Shown here in pieces: positions 40,701 to 47,100 of a stretch of 64,000 nucleotides of DNA. The DNA is from Emydura subglobosa. Taxonomy: Eukaryota > Chordata > Testudines > Chelidae. A program made the translations under genes and the position numbers. The stretch's first letter is position 1, and each line of letters begins with the position of its first letter. The stretch is from the NCBI GenBank assembly GCA_007922225.1, contig ML679961.1, forward strand, positions 65,671,075-65,735,074, written 5' to 3'. The notes under the pieces are model-generated. The model had not been told where the DNA came from. It did not search any database and saw only the letters and a program-made list of their open reading frames with translations.

Positions 40701-41093
40701 GGGGCGCGGCGGGATGCCAGCCCGTCATGGCACTGCGGCGGCTCGGGCACAATCCAAGCGCCGCGCACCTGCCTGCCGTGCGCGTCTGAATGAAAGCTAA
40801 GTCCCCGCCCGCCAGCTCCGGGGCAACAAAGGGGGATCCCCGGCGCCGCGCTGCGGGGAGACGCGCTCCGAGCTACAGACACGGACCCGACAAGAGCGAC
40901 ACGCTTAGTGGGGGAGGGGAGAATTCCTGCTCCCCTCCCGCGTGACAACGGCCCCGCGCTCGCCTCGCCTCGCCTCACCGGCCGCGCTCCCCCGCAGTCT
41001 CTCCGGGACGCCCCGCAGCTCCCCGTGCAGGCCCCGGAAGATCTCGTGCAGCCGCTCCAAGTGCTCGGAGGAGCTGGAGTCCCGACCCGCCAT
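17512..41093 (-). CDS. VTI1B: Vesicle transport through interaction with t-SNAREs 1B (Qb-SNARE), complete
   Basis: Vti1b is a tail-anchored Qb-SNARE of late endosomes, lysosomes and trans-Golgi, pairing with syntaxin-7, syntaxin-8 and VAMP8 in late endosomal fusion. Six coding exons (41093-40979, 32690-32632, 25668-25477, 22858-22685, 19890-19829, 17608-17512) join in frame with GT-AG introns to 232 residues, the length of human VTI1B. The N-terminal helical domain includes LHEIFRGLHGELRGVPERL and EEKKKLIREFDEKQQEANET. The SNARE motif spans about residues 135-200, with the likely zero-layer Gln at about 170 in GDQREQ. A C-terminal membrane anchor (KLLLSVIIIVELAILGGVV) is followed by YYKFFRKS. 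The start at 41093 is the only in-frame ATG, inside a CpG island. No breaks. Introns 1 and 2 are large and repeat-filled. Confidence 0.96.
18379..18490 (-). mobile_element. CR1-type LINE fragment, antisense
   Basis: 'ttccaaagccagaagggacc' followed by 'gtagtctgacctct' and 'cttccccgaaataattcc' is the reverse complement of a common reptile CR1 3' region. No protein remains. Confidence 0.7.
19325..19465 (-). repeat. Interspersed repeat, reptile type ('accaacataagttggtctaa')
   Basis: The phrases 'cctttcccagacctgaaaaa', 'gagctctttgtggctcaaaa' and 'accaacataagttggtctaa' occur in this order in a repeat I recall as abundant in turtle DNA. The palindromic 'accaacataagttggt' suggests a MITE-like foldback. 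Family name uncertain. Confidence 0.5.
19829..19890 (-). CDS. VTI1B: VTI1B exon 5 (end of SNARE motif)
   Basis: Acceptor ttcttcttag; donor gtgagt. It encodes LVNTSENLSKTRKILRSMSR plus two bases of an Arg codon. Confidence 0.94.
19891..22684 (-). other. VTI1B intron 4
   Basis: AT-rich intron without recognisable exons. A short stretch at 22221-22300 ('gaagatggaagagacctatt') may be a diverged antisense CR1 3' end, but I do not rely on it. Confidence 0.65.
22685..22858 (-). CDS. VTI1B: VTI1B exon 4 (core of SNARE motif)
   Basis: Acceptor tttttag; donor gtgagt. It encodes 58 residues including LLLQGTESLNRATQSID, SHRIAAETDQIGTDIIEEL and GDQREQLERTKSR. Codon-phase 0 at both ends. Confidence 0.96.
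22859..25476 (-). other. VTI1B intron 3
   Basis: It carries the 609-bp PIF/Harbinger-type element at 24755-25363. The rest is AT-rich with short A and T runs and no recognisable exon. Confidence 0.75.
24755..25363. mobile_element. PIF/Harbinger-type non-autonomous transposon
   Basis: The left end GGCCTGGTCTGCACTA and the right end, read in reverse, GGCCTTGTCTACACTT match at 13 of 16 positions. Each end is flanked by TAA (24752-24754 and 25364-25366), matching the 3-bp TWA target duplication of PIF/Harbinger elements. The interior has no transposase frame; the open frames crossing 25116-25428 on both strands show no family motif. Confidence 0.75.
25477..25668 (-). CDS. VTI1B: VTI1B exon 3
   Basis: Acceptor cttcaaag before 25668; donor gtgagt. 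It encodes LREMEEELKYAPVSFRSQMM through GIYSMENEQS, 64 codons exactly. An apparent continuation VSVK is read-through into the intron. Confidence 0.96.
26741..26970 (-). mobile_element. CR1 LINE fragment, antisense
   Basis: 'aggccaaaagggcttattag', 'atcatcttgtctgacatcat' and later 'ctccagtcttgattttgaaa' with 'gagatggtgaaatccactac' follow the order of a reptile CR1 3' region in reverse complement. Confidence 0.75.
27083..28705 (+). pseudogene. DIRS ORF1 (gag-like) remnant
   Basis: Open pieces in shifting frames carry the acidic 'SAVQAVVLDTLSEEEDAESV'-like stretch near 27690-27760, then FHDLVDHMASTLN, and later TLRALFDALDSATRVLA with VEDLPFKGEGLFINKIDKLL. These follow the layout of DIRS ORF1 proteins in reptiles. 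Several stops interrupt the region. Confidence 0.6.
28798..29560 (+). pseudogene. DIRS reverse transcriptase remnant
   Basis: A 228-codon open piece begins at 28798. It has FISNWSFITLDQWVLAII near residues 23-40, FHPILYLRTLNKYI (115-128), the LKDAYF motif (156-161) and VLLFGLSTAPRV (185-196), typical of DIRS reverse transcriptase. A frameshift near residue 210 moves the catalytic motif to another frame, where the expected YxDD aspartate pair reads Ala-Tyr (29453-29458). The enzyme is inactive on both counts. Confidence 0.75.
30900..31680 (+). pseudogene. DIRS tyrosine recombinase remnant
   Basis: Broken frames keep several family landmarks: TSAKRMNELPAV around 31141-31176 (box with the first catalytic Arg), HSTRAVATYF at 31507-31536 (the HxxR box), GEICKAAT near 31564-31587 and TKHYALDL around 31606-31629, whose Tyr (31615-31617) is the probable nucleophile. 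Multiple internal stops show it is a pseudogene. Confidence 0.65.
31742..31774. repeat. (TG)n microsatellite
   Basis: About 16 TG units directly after a G-rich stretch, between the recombinase remnant and the terminal repeat of the DIRS element. Confidence 0.95.
31807..32124. repeat. DIRS terminal inverted repeats (hairpin)
   Basis: The left arm 31807-31856 contains 'acttgtaactggagtccttc' and 'gatgactctgcatagtcaca'. The right arm 32073-32124 contains the reverse complements ('gcagagtcatcttgaggaac', 'tggttacaagtaac'). The arms are separated by about 215 bases. Such inverted termini are typical of DIRS elements. Confidence 0.75.
32632..32690 (-). CDS. VTI1B: VTI1B exon 2
   Basis: Acceptor ccttttccag; donor gtaagg. 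With one base from exon 1 it encodes EEKKKLIREFDEKQQEANET, 20 codons. Confidence 0.96.
33834..34018. repeat. Long foldback (inverted-repeat) interspersed element
   Basis: It opens with 'ggtagccgtgttagtctgta'. Arms of about 47 bases run from 33877 (agtcctgtagcacc...) and back to 34008 (...gtgctacaggact), with near-perfect complementarity including 'cataagctttc' against 'gaaagcttatg'. The loop is around 33930-33955 (ctgcaacccacttcgtc). I recall this as a very common repeat in turtle and crocodilian DNA; its transposon superfamily is not decided by the sequence. Confidence 0.75.
37560..37830. repeat. Probable ancient interspersed repeat, family uncertain
   Basis: Phrases such as 'ttgacccagcattcaatggg', 'gagccagttgagagtggaac' and 'ctgagatgagaccccgagca' read like an old LINE-derived 3' end seen in many vertebrates. 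I cannot name the family from memory with confidence. Confidence 0.35.
38718..38821. other. Assembly gap (10 N) with identical 47-bp flanks
   Basis: N run at 38765-38774. The 47 bases before it (38718-38764, starting accaaaagcctacacctcag) are repeated exactly after it (38775-38821). This is what results when two overlapping contig ends are joined with a nominal gap instead of being merged, so one copy is probably artificial. Confidence 0.95.
39827..39900. repeat. Half copy of the foldback repeat
   Basis: 'agagtcctgtagcaccttaa', 'agactaacaaatgca' and 'gggcataagctttcatgggc' match the left arm and loop start of the element at 33834-34018. The right arm is missing. Confidence 0.75.
40120..40307. 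mobile_element. hAT-type MITE with perfect 8-bp target duplication
   Basis: It starts CAGGGGTGGGGAA and ends TTCCCCACCCCTG, perfect 13-bp inverted ends. It is flanked on both sides by GCTTAAAG (40112-40119 and 40308-40315). An 8-bp duplication with CAGGG-type ends is diagnostic for hAT transposons. The 188-bp GC-rich interior has no coding capacity. The perfect duplication implies a comparatively recent insertion. Confidence 0.9.
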
Positions 41094-41750
41094 AGCTGCG
41101 AGATCCCCTGACGGCGACGCCGGTGGCTACTGGCTGCCAACCCCCGTGGCCGGTTACCAGGCTCCCAGGCGCCTCATCACCCTCGCTCTTCACAGCCACT
41201 TCCGGGACGCGGATCGGGGGGGCTTCATCATTCCGGACACTCGTCCCGCACGGAAGGGTGCCCAACATAGCGCCAGATGATAAATCACTCGGCACCACGG
41301 GTAGCGGCCCTCTGACAGCGGGGTTCACAGCCCAGTTCCCCACCGCCTTGCGAGAGCAGCAGTCGGGGGGTCTGACTTTCCGCTCCCGAATGGGACTAGT
41401 ACTGTCATACGGAGCAGGCACTATGTTAGACACCTCAAGAAGGAGGTCCCCAAGACGCCGTGCCGCGCACTGCATGTTGGGAAGTGTAGTGCTGCCGTGG
41501 GGCGAGTCACGCGGGAGTCATGGGGCTTCCAGGCAGGCCCGGGAAAGCAGCTGATGACTGGGCCTGGCAGTGCTGTGCGTGATGCCTGCCCTGGGCGTCT
41601 CCCCTGGGCGTTTCCGCGGGAGTCCGCCCCCGTCCTTGTCAATCATAGCAAGGAGAGCTGAGCGGAGAAGCTGCTGCGGGTACCTTGTTGGTCTCTATTC
41701 TGGAGCCGTGTGCAGCGGTGCAGAGGGCTGGGACAGGAGCCTTGGTTGTG
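40640..41750. promoter_or_regulatory. VTI1B: CpG island at the VTI1B start
   Basis: A sharp rise in GC and CpG over the AT-rich surroundings, including GC-box-like CCCGCCC near 40806, spans VTI1B exon 1. It is the probable VTI1B promoter. A possible ZNF143-type site lies at 41471-41490 on the minus strand. The several long open frames here on both strands are what high GC produces; none resembles a protein. Confidence 0.85.
40979..41093 (-). CDS. VTI1B: VTI1B exon 1 with start codon
   Basis: ATG at 41093-41091, donor gtgagg at 40978. It encodes MAGRDSSSSEHLERLHEI, then FRGLHGELRGVPERLRGSAA and one base of a Glu codon. The start matches the length and N-terminus of the human protein. Confidence 0.93.
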
Positions 41751-41874
41751 ACCCAAATTACCTTTGGGGGCTGAAACGCGCCAGGCTTGGACTCAGTTCA
41801 AAAGTGAATGTTGGGAAAACTTGTATTTAAAATGCCTTTTGATGGTTTATGAATCCCTTGCCTGGCCCCAGAAT

Positions 41875-41985
41875 AGGGTGACCAGATAGCAAGTGTGAAA
41901 AATCCAGACACTTTTTTTTCAGGGGGGATATAGTTGCCTATATAAGACGCAGCCTCTAATATTGGGCTGTCTGGTTACTGGCCCT
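41875..41985. mobile_element. Short MITE ('agggtgaccagat' family)
   Basis: The left end AGGGTGACCAGATAGC is answered by an imperfect inverted right end (ctgtctggttactggccct). The interior 'tgcctatataagacgcagcc' and 'aatattgggctgtctggt' fits a small MITE common in reptiles, seen again in part at 47436-47512. Confidence 0.6.
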
Positions 41986-43544
41986 GGTGAAGTGTTGGGA
42001 TCATTTAGGTAATGAAAACTCCAGAGTTGTGTTTTAAAGCATTATGCTTGCTCTGTGCATGCCTCTGAATAACAATGTGGTGGTGGGGCCTTTATCACAG
42101 GTGGGGAAGTTTGGTTCTGAAATAACAAATGTTTGTCTGAAAACTGCTGTAAGTACACACAATCTATACCTGCCTGACCCCATCCTTTTCTGCAGGCAAT
42201 TGATGGAAAATGTGCAAAAGTCACAAGCACATAGCAAGGTGTGAGGGGATTTGATTCTGTGACAAATGTAGTACTGATGTGCATATAGCAGCAATTGTAC
42301 ACCCGAACACAGGAAACTTGCTTGAGACACTTCAATTCATTTAATATAGGCCATCAAATGATTGCCTACTTTTGTCAACCGTGCTGCCACCCTCCCTGTG
42401 GAAAAGTTATTTTCAGAAACTTCAAATGTATCATAGGACCCCCCATAGCAGATTTGGAATACAAAATTGGCTCCATTTTTGTCTTGCCAGTAAGCTGTTA
42501 AATTCCTTGATACAATAAGTAAAGTGTTAGAGTCCTGGCTGAGCTCTTCCTTGTGGAAGGTCACCAGGCTGCTGTGTTGGATCCCAAGTACTTCCAAACC
42601 TGCTGGGTCTGAGTAGCATTCTGTCTTTAAGTCTGGCCTTTCAGACACACTCTCAGAGTACAGACTACAATGCTAGTATCCTCTTTTGGGATATGGAGCC
42701 CCGTGACCTATCTGCCCTAGCTCCAAAGATCAGTGTGGACCACCACAAATTTCCCCAGTAGCTTAAGCACACCTTTCACCAGAGCTCATCTTCTGCATGC
42801 ACTTTGGGTTACAGTTTAATGCTTTGCGGACCACATGACAATTAAATCAAGGATCACACTGGCTTTGCAAAGGAACTTCATAAACCATACATCTTTTACT
42901 CACAGAAGAGCATAATAGCTTTACAGATCTATGGAAAAATAACAAATATCTGAATGCAAACCCTCCCTACCGTTCTGTCATCACTCCTGGGTTTTGGTCA
43001 GTGTTCTTACGGGTCCCAGGGCTCTCCTGCACTGCATTCCTACTCAGTCTTCTCTTCCTTGTGATGGTCTCTCTTGCTAAGGCGTGTGTCTCATTTTAAA
43101 AGCAGTGTCTAACACCTTGTCTCTTCTTCTCCTTCCCTTGGGGTTTTTCCATTCTCTATTCCTCTATGGGCCACTGGCCACTGAGGATCATTAACATTTA
43201 ATGTCTCTGCTGGCAGTCTCTATAGCTCTGTCAGCAGGGTGGATAAAACCTGATGATTTAAAACAAATAATTTAAATTAAATACAGCTATATTTATTTTT
43301 TAAATCTATTTACAAATAAATTTGAAATTAACAATCTGTTAATAGATCTTGAACCCTAATCCTGCTGCTACAAAAAAACCCACAAGCCTCCATCACTAGA
43401 GCTAAAGGGGGACTCTCTCTTAGTTGTGAGCAATATAGAGTCTATGACACATTTATCAATTTTGAGTGCATATACACACTAGCCAGTTAAATCTTTAAAT
43501 ATTGCACTGTGAGCACTTTTGATCCTCAGACAACAGAATACTTT

Positions 43545-43690
43545 ATAAAGGGGTATTGTTAGCCCTGTTTTACAGATGTGGAGTAGAGAGAAAGTGAAAT
43601 GACTTGCCTGAGGTCACTCAGTAAGATAACAGCAGAATCTGGAATAGAACCCAGGTTCTCTTGACACTTAAAAGCACCTTATCCACCAGA
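43545..43690 (-). mobile_element. MIR-type SINE, antisense
   Basis: 'gccctgttttacagatgtgg', 'gaaatgacttgcctgaggtc' and 'gaacccaggttctcttgaca' follow the reverse complement of a MIR element in order. Confidence 0.65.
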
Positions 43691-43942
43691 CCAGAAGTGC
43701 TGTTGTCATTTAGTGAATTATAAAGCAAACCTCAGAAAACTATAGAGTAGAGAACAAATGAACTCAGTGGCTAGGAAGTTACTGATCCTTTAGATCTAAG
43801 GAACTGGTTTGCTTGCAGTTTTGTTTTATTTTTGGAGCGAAGGTATATCTATTTCCCTGGCTTTCCTCCTGCAGAGAAATCACTGGGTATGCCGCTTTAT
43901 TTTTTTTCACCAGTACAACCCGTTACTCGCCTGGGTTGTTGG

Positions 43943-44018
43943 ACTACAACTCCCAGCACATTGTGCCGTGCCGTTCTGCGCACAAAGCTGGTGGATTTGA
44001 CTACAATTCCCTGCATGC
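43943..44018 (+). promoter_or_regulatory. Two ZNF143/STAF-like sites upstream of RDH12
   Basis: ACTACAACTCCCAGCA at 43943-43958 fits the ZNF143 (STAF) binding consensus almost perfectly. ACTACAATTCCCTGCATGC at 44000-44018 is a second copy 57 bases on in the same orientation, about 98 bases before the RDH12 start codon. Such sites mark vertebrate promoters near the transcription start. Binding is inferred from sequence only. Confidence 0.75.
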
Positions 44019-44115
44019 AGTGCTTCCTAGCGGGTGTATTTCAGTTGTCCTCGGTGCTGCTCTGTGCTGTTTTATTTGTTTAGCTGGAACAGAAAGCACA
44101 CAACGCACAGCAGCC

Positions 44116-44195
44116 ATGCTAAACTGCTTGGGGACCGTGCTGGGAATATTCATCTCTGTTCCTCTTCTCCTGTTCATGGTAGTTCCTTACATCAG
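44116..44195 (+). CDS. RDH12: RDH12 exon 1 (membrane anchor)
   Basis: It encodes [17 protein letters not shown] then LLFMVVPYI and two bases of Arg. The donor is gtctgt, weaker than consensus, but the frame joins cleanly to exon 2. Confidence 0.85.
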
Positions 44196-47100
44196 GTCTG
44201 TATTAGATGATTGATTAACTAGTGTGTAAACCCTTTTAAGAAGTGTGTACCTTTTTACTTCTGCTAAATGGGGATCCAGGAAGTGCATCCTTGGTAGAGA
44301 AGGAAGATCAGTTTATCCATTATTGGATTAGAGAAAGATCAGGTAATATGCTAGGTAATAAACGTGAACATCAAATTTCAAAGGAAAAGGTTTCACCATA
44401 CTGAGAACTTGGTTTAAGTTATTGTGTTATGCAGTGAGTCTTAAAACCTCTCCACTCCTTATAAATGAAGCAGAGTTAACAAGCAATTAAAGTAGGGACT
44501 GGCAGCCAGGATCTCTGCTGTTGATTTGATTTGCAGTTTTGGGCAAGTCCGCTGTGTGCCTCAGTTTCCCCATCTATAAAATAGAGCTAATAGCTAACTT
44601 ACCAAGATGGTCTGCACAGCACTTGAAAGGCATAAAAGTGCTACATAAAAGTAGTATGACCATAAATGCTTAGGGTAGAGATAGGAGAAGAAAGTTGTTT
44701 TATTTTCTAGTAAATTTTAATTGATTGCTTGTTTTTGGATAGGGTGGGGGCAGTGGATTCTTTTTTGACTTCACCAGATTAAAATGTTGGTTAGAGTAAC
44801 CTTGATCTCTGTATCTAAAAAATAGTAGGGATCAATGTTGCACTCATTCATGAGCTTGGTCTGGATTGAGACCTAGTGGGTATTTCTAGCTCTAATTTTG
44901 ATGATTCTCTGAGCCAATTCTCAGTTAAAATAAGCTCTTGTACTTTTGGCAATAAAATGACCATATTTTGCACTTAACCTGACCCCAAGATAGCTGCTTG
45001 AAATGCTTTGTAAACTTTCTATAATTGCCTTTTCTTTATTTCTGAGCTCTTTAAAGTCAGTGTAAGGTGACAGCTTACTTTGGGAAATATAAAGTTTCAA
45101 AGAATTAAAAGGATAATTGTCAATCCATAAAAAATGTGAGGAAAGAAGGCCGCATTGACTTTGTTGGAGTTACACCATGGACATCTGGCCCAATGTGTTA
45201 TTAATTAAAACTAACAGTGTCATGGGAGGCTTTTTAGTCATTTCATGCTCTTTTAAATGCCTGTAGTGTAGGTGCATTAGGTAAGTTCAGAAAGTCTAGG
45301 TGAACAAAAAGATCATTGGATGATCTGTGAGAGAACTGATGTTAACAGCCAATAGGGTAACTCTCATCCTACTTGTGTAACAGCTTGACAGTTTGCATAT
45401 ATCAATGAAGAATTTACAATACCCAATGCAGAAATACAGAAAGCTACCTACTGTGTTTGTTGGTGCTTAGTACGATTTCTGGCAGGGAACCGACCTACTT
45501 GTGGGTACCTGGACCATAGGCAGGTGCGGGCTGGGCAAGGAGACCAGTGGGCGGGCTAACACTCAGACCCAGGCAGCAGCATGCTGGGGCACCTAAGGTA
45601 GGATTTGGGAATGAAGGTGCCTGCTGAGCTATTGGTTAGCTCCTGGGACGGGGAATGGGAGAAAGGACTTGCCTGCTGCCTCTGCTTTACTCCTGCCTCT
45701 GGACGGGGCTGTGTATAGTGCCTCTCTGCTCTGGACCTGTTATGTGTGCTCATAACAAACCCCCAGCTGCATATATGCTGACATTGTGGTCACCAGGTCT
45801 ACTGCACACAGCATGGCATGGATAATGTCAGATCTAACCCCCATGGGCAGCACGAGACTCCTGCCTGGAGGAGGCTGGGCGGTGGGGGGGCACCAGTACT
45901 CGGACCCTGGCCCCGCCCCTGCTCTGCCTCCTCACCCATGCTTCACCCGACTTCTCCTACAGCAGCATGTGGAGGCTGAGGGCGGCGTGTGTCGTGGCTG
46001 CGGCCTGGGGCCTGCACAAGGCAGTGGGGCTTTGGGGGGCATGCAGACTGCTTGCAGGACCCCCCGCCTCCTGCCGCCAGCCTATGAGAACCGAGCCACG
46101 CAGTGCACTGCCCCTGGGGAGGTGCCTGGGGGCCCTGCCTGTGCCTCCCAAGGTGTGCATGACACTGCTGGAGCAGGCAGAGCAGTGTCCTCCCAAGTCC
46201 TGGTGTCCATGTTGGAGGTAGGGGCTGGGAGCTCCCCGCACCTGTGCTCCCCTCAAGAGGCATAAGCAGTGGGGGAGGGGGCTGAGTGGGAGTAGGGCCT
46301 GGGGCACAGCAGAGGTGGAGACTGGGCAGAGTGGGAGTTTCCTGTCGCAGGTGTTTGGGCCAAGCCTATTATCCCCACTGCCTATGCTAACCCCTGAACT
46401 CAATAAAGGAAGCTCTCAGCAAGGTGGCAATAGTACCAGGGTTTATGTCCTCTTTGGGTTGCAGCCACTGGAGACCAGGGCTTAAGACCCACTTGCCAGT
46501 GCATTACACACCACCATGTTCATAGCAGAGAAGACAGCTCGGAATATTGGCCACTTCAAGGTGCAGAGGTTTGGAAGATGAATAGGAACCTGTATCAGTG
46601 GCTGTAATGACCTCTAAGAGTGGGCAGTGGCTGGCAGCATGAGGGAAATATAAGATGACAGGAACCAGGAACTGGCAGTTTATGTGAATGTGGCCATGTC
46701 TTTCCAATTGTTCTGAACCCAGTAACTAGGTGGCTGGATCAAAGCCCCAGGACTGAGCCTGATAACCAGAAAACTGTCCTTAAAAATCCCTAATAGGTCC
46801 TCTTCTTGTCCTCTCGTCTAGGAAGTATGTTGCAGGAGGGGTGTGTAAGTCGACAGCTAAGCTGAATGGGAAGGTGGTGGTGATCACAGGGGCCAACACA
46901 GGCATTGGGAAGGAGACAGCCAGAGATCTCGCACAAAGAGGCAAGTCACCTGTCCTTCCTCCATCTCCAAAAGTCCCTCTGTAATTTACATCTTCACTGG
47001 GTGTCTGTTATCTGCTCTGGAGCTGGGAGCTGATTATCTTTACAGCCTCCATCTGTACTGCAACTATAAAGGAGCTGGGAGACCTGGTTACACATGGTTA

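Larger units (their letters stand above)
32691..40978 (-). other. VTI1B intron 1
   Basis: The 8.3-kb first intron. It contains a long foldback repeat (33834-34018), an old repeat-like stretch (37560-37830), a 10-N gap with a duplicated 47-mer (38718-38821), half of the foldback repeat (39827-39900) and a hAT MITE (40120-40307). Bases 34030-37550 and 37840-38700 hold no exon or repeat that I can name. Confidence 0.7.
41094..44115. other. VTI1B-RDH12 intergenic region
   Basis: It begins with the CpG island and contains a MITE (41875-41985), unclassified AT-rich sequence and an antisense MIR-like fragment (43545-43690). Bases 43230-43330 ('gtggataaaacctgatgatt') look like another common reptile repeat. 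I see no RDH11 exon here on either strand. Confidence 0.7.
44196..46821 (+). other. RDH12 intron 1
   Basis: It contains a MIR (44495-44660) and a GC-rich block (about 45480-46410) of unknown nature. Bases 44670-45470 are AT-rich with nothing recognised. Confidence 0.75.

Noticed and set aside
41123..41554. A 143-codon open frame in the CpG island, plus several overlapping frames on both strands
   Set aside because: High GC removes stop codons by chance; no domain or conserved motif, and the frame overlaps the VTI1B promoter.
42295..43220. Possible LTR or other repeat between the MITE and the RDH12 promoter
   Set aside because: Text such as 'cactgaggatcattaacatt' looks repeat-like, but I found no paired termini, primer site or coding motif to support a call.
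43813..44115. Upstream extension of the RDH12 frame
   Set aside because: The extension is in frame but covers the ZNF143-like promoter sites and has no family similarity; the ATG at 44116 gives the expected anchor and length.
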